The position numbers and the translations under genes are program-made. A stretch of 64,000 nt of DNA, taken from the NCBI GenBank assembly GCA_052148435.1, contig JBKQIF010000176.1, positions 48,914 to 112,913 on the forward strand, read 5' to 3'. The notes under the pieces are model-generated. The model was not told the DNA's origin and made no database searches. It saw only the letters and a list, made by a program, of their open reading frames with translations. Below, in pieces: positions 33,440 through 41,357 of this stretch; positions within the stretch are counted from its first letter, which is position 1, and every line of letters starts with the position of its first letter. Source of the DNA: JBEKYD01 sp052148435. GTDB lineage: Bacteria > Acidobacteriota > Terriglobia > Bryobacterales > Bryobacteraceae.

Positions 33440-34999
33440 TTACAGCCGCGTAGCCACCGACTTGGCCTGCAGAAACAGCAGCAAATAGTCCGGTCCGCCG
33501 GCCTTGGAATCGGTGCCGGACATGTTGAAACCTCCAAACGGATGAACCCCGACCATGGCGCCGGTGCACTTCCGGTTGAAGTACAGGTTGCCCACGTGGA
33601 AACGTTCGCGGGCCTCGGCGAGATGCCGTTTGTTGCCAGAAAATACCGCTCCCGTGAGGCCGTATTGGGTATCGTTGGCCAGCGACAAGGCATGTTCGAA
33701 ATCGCGCGCTTTGGTTACTGCCAGCACCGGGCCGAAAATTTCTTCCTGGAAGATGCGCGCGCCCGCATCCACGTCCGCTATGACCGTGGGCGCGATGAAA
33801 TATCCGTCGCCCGGCGCGGCGCCGCCTCCGGCCACCAGACGGCCCTCGGACTTGCCGGTCTCAATATAAGAAAGGATGGCCTCGCGGGCTGCCTGGTTGA
33901 TCACCGGCCCCATATAATAGGCGGGATCGTCGCACGGGCCCACTTTCAAAGCGGCCACCTTAGGCGCCAACTTCTCCAGAAAGGCGTCGTACACGTTAGC
34001 GTCGACGATGGCGCGCGAGCACGCCGAGCATTTCTGGCCCTGGTAACCGAAGGCGGAGGCCAGCACGCCGTCGACGGCCTTGTCGAGGTCGCACTCGGCA
34101 TCCACCACGATGGCGTCCTTGCCGCCCATTTCCGCCACCACGCGCTTGATCCAGATTTGGCCGGGCTGGGTCTTGGCGGCCAACTCGTTGATGCGCAGGC
34201 CCACGTCGCGCGAGCCGGTGAAGGCGATGAAGCGGGTTTTGGGGTGCGCCACCAGGACGTCGCCGACGGTGGCGCCACTGCCGGTCAGCAGGGTGAACGC
34301 CCGCTCCGGGAAGCCGGCTTCGAGCAGCACCTCGGCGAATTTGGCGGCGATGGTGGGTGTGTCGCTCGAAGGCTTGATGACCACGGTATTGCCGGTTACC
34401 AGGGCCGCTACGGTCATGCCCGCCAGGATCGCCAGAGGGAAATTCCATGGTGGAATCACCACGCCCACCCCCAGCGGGATATAAATCATTTCATCGTGCT
34501 CGCCGGGCAACTGCACCGTCGCATGTGGCCCGTCCAGGCGCTCCATTTCGAGCGCGTAGTACTCGCAGAAGTCGATCGCTTCGGCGATTTCGGCTTCGGC
34601 TTCGGTCCAGCTCTTGCCGGCTTCGTAGCACAGCCAGGCATCGAACTCAAAGCGGCGCAAGCGCAGCAGGCGGCCCGTTTCGTGTGCCATGCGGGCGCGT
34701 TCCCGGGCCGGCGTGCGGCTCCATTCCGGATAATATGCCACCACGACTTCCACCGCCCGGTTGGCCAGCGCCGCGGTCGCCTTATGGTGAATGCCAACGG
34801 CCTGGGCGGGAGCGGAAGGGTTGAGCGAGGTCAGCAGGTCGCCGGTGGCAATGCTTTCGCCCGCCAGCCGCAGCTTATATTCGCGTCCGAATTCGGAGCG
34901 GACCTGGGCTAACGAATCTTCCATAGCGCGCCGATTTTCGGGCAGAGCAAAATCGGCGAGCGCTTCGTTGCGGAATTGAGTCAATGTAGCAGTAGCCAT
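33440..34999 (-). CDS. rocA: 1-pyrroline-5-carboxylate (aldehyde) dehydrogenase
   Basis: 519 residues from ATG 34999. Aldehyde dehydrogenase fold: NAD site GVVIPPWNFPLAI and FTGSRDVGLRI, general-base Glu in VVAEMGGKDA, catalytic Cys in GQKCSACSRA. The motifs PHATVQLPGEHDEMIY and KCTGAMVGVHPFGGFNMSGT follow the P5C dehydrogenase pattern. It oxidises glutamate-semialdehyde/P5C to glutamate, linking proline and arginine use. No proline dehydrogenase is adjacent. Confidence 0.92.
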   Translation of the reverse strand: MATATLTQFRNEALADFALPENRRAMEDSLAQVRSEFGREYKLRLAGESIATGDLLTSLNPSAPAQAVGIHHKATAALANRAVEVVVAYYPEWSRTPARERARMAHETGRLLRLRRFEFDAWLCYEAGKSWTEAEAEIAEAIDFCEYYALEMERLDGPHATVQLPGEHDEMIYIPLGVGVVIPPWNFPLAILAGMTVAALVTGNTVVIKPSSDTPTIAAKFAEVLLEAGFPERAFTLLTGSGATVGDVLVAHPKTRFIAFTGSRDVGLRINELAAKTQPGQIWIKRVVAEMGGKDAIVVDAECDLDKAVDGVLASAFGYQGQKCSACSRAIVDANVYDAFLEKLAPKVAALKVGPCDDPAYYMGPVINQAAREAILSYIETGKSEGRLVAGGGAAPGDGYFIAPTVIADVDAGARIFQEEIFGPVLAVTKARDFEHALSLANDTQYGLTGAVFSGNKRHLAEARERFHVGNLYFNRKCTGAMVGVHPFGGFNMSGTDSKAGGPDYLLLFLQAKSVATRL

Positions 35000-35002
35000 C
35001 AC

Positions 35003-35370
35003 CTTCCATGGTACAGCCAGCGACGGCGATTGCTGGTACTATGGCTTTCCGGTGGATTGTGGATTGGGCGGGTTTCCGGGAGAAGCTACCTGAGGCTTCA
35101 AACGGGAAAGCCCGGAAGTTAAGTCCGGGCCTTCCACACGAAGCTGGAAAGGAGGATCCAGCTTATGATCCTTCTGCTGGTAAAGTTCCGGTCCGTTGTC
35201 GGCCGACTTACGGCGCTGATCGTTTGGACCCGTAAGGGCCGGCGATAAACGCCGCGCGGGGGGACCGTAGCCTGCGGTTTCCCCGCTACCAGCATCATAA
35301 CGCAAACGCCTCCCTTTTCCAACTGGTGCCGTCCCTCCGCGCTTGCTATATTGGGCAAAGAAAAAGCGAA
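35003..35370. other. intergenic region with GC hairpins
   Basis: It holds two perfect hairpins: GCCCGGA-AGTTAAG-TCCGGGC (35110-35130) and AAGCTGGA-AAGGAGGA-TCCAGCTT (35141-35164), the second with the Shine-Dalgarno AAGGAGG in its loop. A small ORF follows directly. No other gene is visible; the last 120 bp before 35371 probably contain the promoter of the exonuclease gene. Confidence 0.6.
35165..35248 (+). CDS. candidate 27-residue peptide behind a hairpin-loop Shine-Dalgarno
   Basis: ATG 35165 to TAA 35246-35248 encodes MILLLVKFRSVVGRLTALIVW plus a basic tail. It starts directly after an 8-bp perfect hairpin whose loop displays AAGGAGG, with 9 nt between SD and ATG. The peptide has a hydrophobic half and Arg/Lys residues, so it could insert in membranes. 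No homologue is known to me. A non-coding structured leader is an equal alternative; the exonuclease-like gene starts 123 bp downstream. Confidence 0.3.
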   Translation: MILLLVKFRSVVGRLTALIVWTRKGRR

Positions 35371-36627
35371 ATGGAGATGGAGGATTTGAAGCAACAGCTT
35401 GCCGACCTCCGGCAGCGGATCGCGCGCATCGATCACAAGTACGCCAGTGCTTCGCCCGCGCCGCGCCGGGCCGACGCCGCCTCTCGATCCTTCCTGGAAG
35501 AACTGATCAGCGGCGAGGTGGTGCGCACTCTCCACGGCGAGCACTTCGAGACGGAGCGGCTCTGGGAGCGTCACCGGCGCCATGGTTCGGTCGACATCGC
35601 GGACCTCGCCGAGTTGCCCGACGATCTGCTGTCGCCTCTTTCGGACGGCACCATCGCCTCGGCCAATCCCGCCAAATGGGCGTTCCTCGACACCGAGACC
35701 ACCGGCCTCGCCGGAGGCACGGGAACCTACGCATTTCTGATCGGTGTCGGTTCGATCGACGCCTCCGGTTTTCGCGTGCGCCAGTTCTTCATGCGCGATT
35801 ACGGCGAAGAGGCGTCGGTGTTGTGCCGGCTTTCCGAGTACCTGGCGGACTTCGACGTGATGGTGACGTACAACGGCAAGGCCTACGACCAACCGCTGCT
35901 AGAAACCCGATTCCGGATGGTGCGCGCGCGCCATCCTTTCGACCGCATGGAGCACCTGGATCTGCTGTTCGGCGCGCGGCGGCTGTGGAAGTTGCGCCTC
36001 GAAAGCTGCCGCCTGGTGGATCTGGAACAGCAGGTATTGGGCGTCGAGCGGCAGGGCGACCTGCCCGGCGAAATGATTCCCTATTGTTATTTTGAGTTTC
36101 TGCGCCGGCAGGAGGCCTTCCGGCTGGTGCCGATTTTCCATCACAACGCCACCGATATCCTTTCCCTGGCCTGTCTTACGGCCATCGTGCCGCAGGCATT
36201 TCGCTCCCAGGCCGGCGCTCGGGCGTTGCGCCACGGCGCAGACCTGGTCGGCCTGGCGCGCTGGCTCACCCAGGCCGAACGGCACCAGGAAGCCCTCGAC
36301 CTGCTCCGCCGCGCGGTGGATCTCGGCCTGCCCGATCACCTGCTGTTTCGCACCCTCTGGGACACGGCCGCCCTGGAACGCCGGTTGGGAAGGGAAGAAG
36401 CGGCCTTGGGCGTGGTGGCCGAGTTGGCCCAATCGCGCAACCCGTATCAAGTGCGCGCCCTCGAGACGCTGGCCAAGGATTACGAGCACCGCCAGCGCAA
36501 CTATGCCATGGCTCTCGAAATGACTCGCACCGCCCTGGCGCTGGAAGATACCCCCGAAATGCGCCGCCGCGAACAGCGCCTGAAAGCGCGGCTTGCCCGC
36601 ACCCATCGAGGCCAGTTGGCGCTGTAG
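35371..36627 (+). CDS. DEDD exonuclease-like protein (YprB/RNase H-like) with TPR-like tail
   Basis: 418 residues from ATG 35371, after a non-conserved open stretch. The RNase H-like DEDD exonuclease core is: WAFLDTETTGL (Asp, Glu), YNGKAYDQPLLETRF (Asp), HNATDILSLACL (His, Asp). This matches the YprB family. A leading coiled segment (LKQQLADLRQRIARIDHKY) and a C-terminal helical region with TPR-like repeats (AERHQEALDLLRRAVDLGLP; RLGREEAALGVVAELA; NYAMALEMTRTALAL) flank it. It probably acts on RNA or DNA ends; the substrate is unknown. Confidence 0.8.
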   Translation: MEMEDLKQQLADLRQRIARIDHKYASASPAPRRADAASRSFLEELISGEVVRTLHGEHFETERLWERHRRHGSVDIADLAELPDDLLSPLSDGTIASANPAKWAFLDTETTGLAGGTGTYAFLIGVGSIDASGFRVRQFFMRDYGEEASVLCRLSEYLADFDVMVTYNGKAYDQPLLETRFRMVRARHPFDRMEHLDLLFGARRLWKLRLESCRLVDLEQQVLGVERQGDLPGEMIPYCYFEFLRRQEAFRLVPIFHHNATDILSLACLTAIVPQAFRSQAGARALRHGADLVGLARWLTQAERHQEALDLLRRAVDLGLPDHLLFRTLWDTAALERRLGREEAALGVVAELAQSRNPYQVRALETLAKDYEHRQRNYAMALEMTRTALALEDTPEMRRREQRLKARLARTHRGQLAL

Positions 36628-37243
36628 AAGGGCGCACAAAGATGCACAAAGCGCCCGCCCCGCGGCGCTTCCCGAACGAAGCCGTTTTTGTGCCTAACTG
36701 ACGCTATTACAGGCATTTAAGTCCGCCCCTGGCCTTCTTCGGATGCGCGATGGACCTTTTGGCGGTGCACAAAAATGCACAAAACGTGATGTACGGATGG
36801 CAACGGCCGCGCCGGTCGAGACCTTCTCCGATCCCGCCGGAATGCTGGTCAAGGCGATCGAAATGGAAGGGGGGTAGCGCCCGCGACTACAACGGCGCGG
36901 CGCAGACATGCGGGGCCAACGCTGACGCCGTGTCGAAGCAGCTTTTCGAACGCCTGGTGGGCGACGAAGAGGGGCACCAAAACGAATTTGAGCGGGTCTA
37001 AAGGCAGATACCCGGCGGGCCACGGAACGGGATAGAATTGATGAGAATCTTGGGGCCTCCGCCGGCCTGCCATTCGGAACGGTGCACCATACATGCAGGA
37101 ACGGGCCGCCGGCGCGCGCGCGTGTACTCGAGGACGCGCTCAAGGAACGGCAGCGCCTCGACCTGGAGCGGAGCCTGGAATTCGCGCGCAAGAAACTGAA
37201 CGTGGGAATCAACTGGCGCGTCTGACGCCGGAGAGTGGAGACT
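36628..37243. other. gene-poor region with paired direct repeats and a broken gene
   Basis: Between the exonuclease-like gene and the isomerase-like gene. GCACAAA occurs at 36634-36640, 36644-36650, 36767-36773 and 36777-36783, i.e. twice as pairs of 10-bp period, about 133 bp apart. The second pair is followed by the ferritin-like pseudogene. A further short plus-strand stretch (37082-37225, coiled VLEDALKERQRLDLERSLEF) may be a gene fragment. Confidence 0.45.
36797..37001 (+). pseudogene. frameshifted ferritin/rubrerythrin-like remnant
   Basis: Two pieces in different frames. The first (36797-36877) reads MATAAPVETFSDPAGMLVKAIEMEGG and meets a stop TAG at 36875. The second continues as SARDYNGAAQTCGANADAVS...KQLFERLVGDEEGHQNEF and ends at 37001. 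Together they follow the ferritin-like four-helix pattern (an Ile-Glu-Met-Glu metal helix, a D-Y helix, then DEEGH with an E-x-x-H ligand). The shift lies in a G6 run (36869-36874); removing one G restores the frame. The rest of the ferritin-like domain is missing after about 66 residues. Confidence 0.6.
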
Positions 37244-38143
37244 ATGACGACACGAAGAACGGCTATGAAAGCGCTGGGCGCTATGGCGGCAACGCTGGGC
37301 CGGGCGGCGGAGCGAATTCCGGCCAACAAGAACGTCAAATGGGGACTGGGGTCGAATCTGTGGACGACCTCATTCAAAGGCTCGCAGTTCACCGACATTC
37401 TGGATGTGATGCACGATACCGGTTTCATCGGATTGCGCCTGACGCAGTTCCCGAGAATACTGGAAATCTACGGCATCACCCAGCAGCAGATGGAGAAAGA
37501 AGTCTCGAAGCGGGGCTTGCAGGTGGTGACCATCTCGTTCAACGGTCCGGCGCAGGACGCATCCAAGCAGAAGGACGTTTTGGACAGCGCGCGCCAGGCC
37601 ATGACGTTCCTGAAAGAGTTCGGCGCCAGCCGGCTGGTGGTCTTCTCGCCCAACCGCAAGCTGGGGGAGGCCGAAGGCGCGTTCAAGAATATGTGCGAGT
37701 GCTACAACCGCCTGGGTGAGGTGGCTGGAGAGATGGGCTTCCAGGCGGGCTTGCATAACCACATGGGCCAGATGGTGCAGAACGAAGACGAGCTGGACCG
37801 CTGCATGCGGATGACGGATGCGAAGCTGTTCCGCCTGTCGCCCGATACGGCGCACCTCCACCTGGCGGGCATGGATGTACCCAGGATTCTGGAACGCTAC
37901 CAGAGCCGGCTGATGCTGGCCGATTACAAGGATGCCAAGCGCGGGGCGCCAGCGTTTCCGCAAAATATTTTCGATCTGGGCGACGGCGAAATCGATTTCC
38001 CGGCATGCCATCGCGTGCTTCGATCGGTCTCGTTTAAGGGCTGGCTGATTGTCGACCTGGACATCGCCCGCCAGGGCCCGCGAGCCAGCTACGAGCGCTG
38101 TGGGGCGTACGTGGTCGGCAAGCTGGAGCCGATTTACGCCTGA
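37244..38143 (+). CDS. sugar-phosphate isomerase/epimerase-like TIM-barrel protein
   Basis: 299 residues from ATG 37244, with GGAG upstream and a short twin-Arg start (TTRRTAMKALGAMAATLG) that could be a Tat leader. The body is an AP-endonuclease-2/xylose-isomerase-like TIM barrel: HDTGFIGLRLTQFP, VVTISFNGP, LVVFSPNRKL, FQAGLHNHMGQM, LSPDTAHLHLAGMD and MLADYKDA. The His, Asp and Glu residues typical of the metal site are partly visible (HNH, DTAH, DLD). It probably isomerises or epimerises a sugar or inositol derivative; a precise substrate cannot be given. Confidence 0.78.
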   Translation: MTTRRTAMKALGAMAATLGRAAERIPANKNVKWGLGSNLWTTSFKGSQFTDILDVMHDTGFIGLRLTQFPRILEIYGITQQQMEKEVSKRGLQVVTISFNGPAQDASKQKDVLDSARQAMTFLKEFGASRLVVFSPNRKLGEAEGAFKNMCECYNRLGEVAGEMGFQAGLHNHMGQMVQNEDELDRCMRMTDAKLFRLSPDTAHLHLAGMDVPRILERYQSRLMLADYKDAKRGAPAFPQNIFDLGDGEIDFPACHRVLRSVSFKGWLIVDLDIARQGPRASYERCGAYVVGKLEPIYA

Positions 38144-38185
38144 GGTGCGGCGCGCCACTGAGTAGGGTAGGATCGGTAATTGACT

Positions 38186-38599
38186 ATGGCAGAGTTGCGC
38201 TCCGATCTCGCCCCGGTGTCTGACGCGCTCACCCGCGGCATTCGGGTTGAAGTTCTCTCCCAACACTCTCCGGAAAACTCACGGCCTTCGGAGGGTCAAT
38301 GGGTGTTTCAGTACACGGTCCGGATTACCAACCAGGGAAGCGAGACGGTTCAACTTCTGAGCCGGCACTGGATCGTCACCGACGGCACGGGCCGCACCGA
38401 GGAAGTGAAAGGCCCGGGCGTGGTTGGACAGCAGCCGGCATTGGCGCCCGGCCAGTCCTTCCAGTATTCCTCCTGGTGCCCGATTGAAACGCCCATGGGC
38501 ATGATGCACGGCACCTACCGGATGATCCGCTCCGGCGGGGAGGAGTTCGACGTCGAAATCGCGCCGTTTGCCTTGAAGGCCCGGCACACGGTAAATTAG
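38186..38599 (+). CDS. apaG: ApaG/Co2+-Mg2+ efflux-related protein
   Basis: 137 residues, ApaG domain: TRGIRVEVLSQHSPENS, FQYTVRITNQGSETVQLLSRHWIVTDGTG, EVKGPGVVGQQPALAPGQSFQYSSWCPIETPMGMMHGTYRM. It is an Ig-like beta-sandwich protein. It starts at ATG 38186; a TTG at 38180 is also in frame. Its biological role is linked to magnesium/cobalt resistance or Ap4A metabolism in other bacteria, but the molecular activity is not known. Confidence 0.93.
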   Translation: MAELRSDLAPVSDALTRGIRVEVLSQHSPENSRPSEGQWVFQYTVRITNQGSETVQLLSRHWIVTDGTGRTEEVKGPGVVGQQPALAPGQSFQYSSWCPIETPMGMMHGTYRMIRSGGEEFDVEIAPFALKARHTVN

Positions 38600-38623
38600 G
38601 CGCTTGGCCGAGGCTTGGGATTT

Positions 38624-39877
38624 TCAGTCGCCTTGCGACGCTGCGTCTTTGGCTTCCTCGTAACGTCCGTTCGCGGCATGGCCGCCGGCCGCCGCCATGG
38701 TGAGTGTTTTGGAGCGTGCGTTGCGCGCGTTGCGCCAATTCACCTGTGGCAGGAACAGCGACTCGTTAATGCGGCCCCGATAGCGAATCGCGATGTTCAT
38801 GAGCGAGTCGAGCAGCGACTCCGAGAGCAAATGCGGCTCCAGGCCGAGGGCCGCCAGTTTGGAATGCCGGGCATTGTAGTAGTGCTCCTCCGCTTCCACG
38901 CGCGGATCCGGCAAGTGCTCGCTTTCCACCTGCAACCCCAGTTTGCGTCCGGCAACCTGCACCAGGCGAGCTAATTCCAGTACCGAAAATTGTTCGGTGA
39001 ACTGATTGAATACGCGGCACTCGCCGGGGTTGGCGGGGTTCAGACAAGCCAGTTCGACGCAGCGTACGGTATCCCGAATATCCAGGTAGCCGCGCGTCTG
39101 TCCGCCCTTGCCATAGACCGTCAGCGGATGGCCGCAGGCGGCTTCCACGCAAAAGCGGTTCAGCACCGTGCCGAACACTTCGTCGTAATCGAAGCGGTTG
39201 ATGAGGGCCTCATCGAGGGCCACCTCATCCGTCATCGTGCCGTACACTACGCCCTGGTTCAGATCGGTGGCGCGCAGTCCCCATATCTTGCAGGCGAACA
39301 TGATGTTGTGGCTGTCATGCACCTTCGACAGGTGATAGAAAGAGCCGGGCTGTTTGGGAAACGGCAGCACGTCCTTCCGGCCATTGTGCTCGATGGCGAT
39401 ATAGCCTTCTTCGATGTCGATATTGGGCGTGCCGTATTCACCCATGGTGCCCAATTTGACCAGGTGGCACTCGGGCCGCGACTCGCGCAGAGCGAACAGC
39501 AGGTTGAGCGTGCCCACCACATTGTTGACTTGGGTGAAGACCGCATGCTGCCGGTCGATCATCGAGTACGGGGCGGAACGCTGCTCGGCGAAGTGCACCA
39601 CCGCATCCGGTTGGAATTCGCCGATGGTGGACGCGAGAAACTCGAAATCGGTGACATCGCCGACATATAACCGTATCCGATTGCCGGTCGCCCGTTCCCA
39701 GATATGCAGCCGCTCGGCCATGGAACGGATGGGCGTGAGCGTCTCGACATCGAGGTCGGTATCCCACTGCCGCCGGACGAAACTGTCGACAATCGAGACG
39801 TCGTGACCTTTTTGCGACAGGTACAAAGCGGTGGCCCAACCGCAGTAGCCGTCGCCTCCCAATACACTGATTTTCAT
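38624..39877 (-). CDS. sqdB: UDP-sulfoquinovose synthase
   Basis: 417 residues from ATG 39877 (AGAGGAA upstream). SQD1/SqdB signature GGDGYCGWATALYLS, catalytic YHLSKVHDSHNI (Tyr-x-x-x-Lys), and the conserved MGEYGTPNIDIEEGYI, DLNQGVVYG and YGKGGQTRGYLDIRDTVRC. It converts UDP-glucose plus sulfite to UDP-sulfoquinovose for the sulfolipid SQDG. No sqdX/sqdD glycosyltransferase gene is next to it, so lipid synthesis would depend on a distant partner. GalU in this window (19688-20575) provides UDP-glucose. Confidence 0.93.
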   Translation of the reverse strand: MKISVLGGDGYCGWATALYLSQKGHDVSIVDSFVRRQWDTDLDVETLTPIRSMAERLHIWERATGNRIRLYVGDVTDFEFLASTIGEFQPDAVVHFAEQRSAPYSMIDRQHAVFTQVNNVVGTLNLLFALRESRPECHLVKLGTMGEYGTPNIDIEEGYIAIEHNGRKDVLPFPKQPGSFYHLSKVHDSHNIMFACKIWGLRATDLNQGVVYGTMTDEVALDEALINRFDYDEVFGTVLNRFCVEAACGHPLTVYGKGGQTRGYLDIRDTVRCVELACLNPANPGECRVFNQFTEQFSVLELARLVQVAGRKLGLQVESEHLPDPRVEAEEHYYNARHSKLAALGLEPHLLSESLLDSLMNIAIRYRGRINESLFLPQVNWRNARNARSKTLTMAAAGGHAANGRYEEAKDAASQGD

Positions 39878-40179
39878 GTAATTCCTCTTCTCCCTTGGAG
39901 GAGTAACCGCAAACGTCAGCACTCGCGGTGCCCTTGGAATATCCCGGTTCGCTGCCGGCATTCTTCCGATGCGAAGATATACTTCCCCGTTACGAGTTTT
40001 GTGCCGCGAGCGTTAAGGCAAGTTCTGCGCGGTCCTTGGCTGGAAGCCTGACCGTCTCCGCCCTAATCTTAACAAACGGATCGGGGAAGACGTGACTAGC
40101 CCTTCCGAGCTATCTAAAGGGATTAACCCGCCTCTTTTTGGAGGGTTGCGATGTTTGGAGCGATTCGCGAGGAGGTCGA
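39878..40179. other. 302-bp intergenic region
   Basis: Between sqdB (start 39877) and the PilZ gene (end 40180). The first part should contain the sqdB promoter. No gene, strong hairpin or repeat was recognised. Confidence 0.4.
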
Positions 40180-40530
40180 TTACCTCCTGGCGGCGCGCAG
40201 CAGGACCTGCGGATCGAGCAGATGTTGTGGCTTAAAGCACTTCTGGGACCAGCGCGAACCGGCTTCGAGCTCCACCCCCACGAAATAGCCGACTTCCCGG
40301 TACACACAGTAGCGAACGTGCCCGCTGAAACGGTGTTTGTGGGAATCCCAACTGATTTTCGCGGCCAGCGGTACGGGGGTCTCCAGTTGCAAGCATGCAC
40401 CGGAATGGGAAATGTCTTCCAGCAAGCCCATCGCGCGGAGGGTCTTGCCGGCCGCGTCCCGCCAGCGCACACGGACCATATCCGCGCAAAGCATCCTCAC
40501 TTCCGATCTCATGTCCTGCATAATGCTCAT
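40180..40530 (-). CDS. PilZ-domain protein
   Basis: 116 residues with a single PilZ domain, a likely cyclic-di-GMP receptor. The binding residues are visible: Arg-rich RVRWRD before the barrel and EDISHSGACLQLE, matching the D/N-x-S-x-x-G motif. Three Cys/Tyr-rich strands follow (FSGHVRYCVYREVGYFVGVEL). It probably transmits c-di-GMP signals to motility or exopolysaccharide functions, but no partner is adjacent. Confidence 0.87.
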   Translation of the reverse strand: MSIMQDMRSEVRMLCADMVRVRWRDAAGKTLRAMGLLEDISHSGACLQLETPVPLAAKISWDSHKHRFSGHVRYCVYREVGYFVGVELEAGSRWSQKCFKPQHLLDPQVLLRAARR

Positions 40531-40570
40531 ATCGGCGGAGGGGGGCGCCAGCTTTACAGCGCTCCCGTGA

Positions 40571-40593
40571 CCTGACGGAACATCCTGACGGAA
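40571..40593. repeat. short tandem direct repeat upstream of the PilZ gene
   Basis: CCTGACGGAA occurs at 40571-40580 and 40584-40593 (13-bp period), 41 bp upstream of the PilZ start and about 100 bp before rlpA. A candidate regulator site shared by the divergent genes. Confidence 0.45.
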
Positions 40594-40693
40594 TATTCAT
40601 TATGTAAGGTAATCCGCTCGAAAGCATAAGGGAAGTGGAGAATGCCGGCCGGCCACGAGTTAACCCATACCGTGGCATAATCGAACCAACGCC

Positions 40694-41344
40694 ATGCGAA
40701 AGGCCCTGGTGGTGGCGCTGGCCGCCTTGGTGGCGGCTGGCTGCGCTCATAAGAAGCGGACCACGTCGAAGGTTCCCGCCATCGCCGCCATCGGCCACAC
40801 CGAAATCGGCATGGCGAGTTGGTACGGCTATCCTTATCACGGCCGCCAGGCCGCCGATGGCGAAATTTACGACATGGAAAGCCTGGTAGCGGCGCACCGT
40901 ACGCTCCCGTTTCAGACCTGGGTACGGGTAACCAATCTCACCAACCGGAAGACGGTTGAAGTCAGAATCATCGACCGCGGCCCTTTCGTGGACGGAAGGA
41001 TCGTCGATCTTTCCCACCAGGCGGCTCGCCAAATCGATCTGATCGGACCGGGAGTTGCCAAAGTGCGGCTGGAAGTGATTCGCGCGCCGGAGAATGCCTC
41101 CGCAGGGCTGTTTGCCGTCCAGGTGGGGGCATTCCGCGACCCGGCAGCCGCCGAACGCCTGCGCGGGGAAATGGCGGTCCGCTATGGTTCCGCGCGCCTG
41201 GTACCGCGCACCGGCAGCCCGCCGCTTTGGCGGATCCTGGTGGGAACCGAAGCCACCGAGGACGGCGCCAATCGGTTGGCCGCGCAAATTATGGAACAAC
41301 TGGGCGAGAAAAATGCCTTCGTCGTCCGACTAGATACCCCATAG
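40694..41344 (+). CDS. rlpA: RlpA-like lytic transglycosylase with SPOR domain
   Basis: 216 residues. Lipoprotein signal (KALVVALAALVAAGC with lipobox Cys near residue 17), then a double-psi beta-barrel: ASWYGYPYHGRQAADGE, LPFQTWVRVTNL, IIDRGPFVDGRIVDLS. A C-terminal SPOR domain (FAVQVGAFRDPAAAERLRGE, RILVGTEATEDGANRLA) binds denuded glycan strands. RlpA cleaves naked peptidoglycan glycans at the septum. The catalytic Asp/His region (IDRGPF) is present. Confidence 0.92.
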   Translation: MRKALVVALAALVAAGCAHKKRTTSKVPAIAAIGHTEIGMASWYGYPYHGRQAADGEIYDMESLVAAHRTLPFQTWVRVTNLTNRKTVEVRIIDRGPFVDGRIVDLSHQAARQIDLIGPGVAKVRLEVIRAPENASAGLFAVQVGAFRDPAAAERLRGEMAVRYGSARLVPRTGSPPLWRILVGTEATEDGANRLAAQIMEQLGEKNAFVVRLDTP

Positions 41345-41357
41345 AGGGTTCTTTGGA

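Noticed and set aside
35119..35892. 257-codon minus-strand ORF over the exonuclease-like gene
   Set aside because: It overlaps the clear DEDD motifs of the plus-strand gene and has no recognisable domain.
37082..37225. Short GTG-started plus-strand ORF with coiled sequence
   Set aside because: Only about 47 residues with no family; may be a fragment, so it is mentioned only in the region note.
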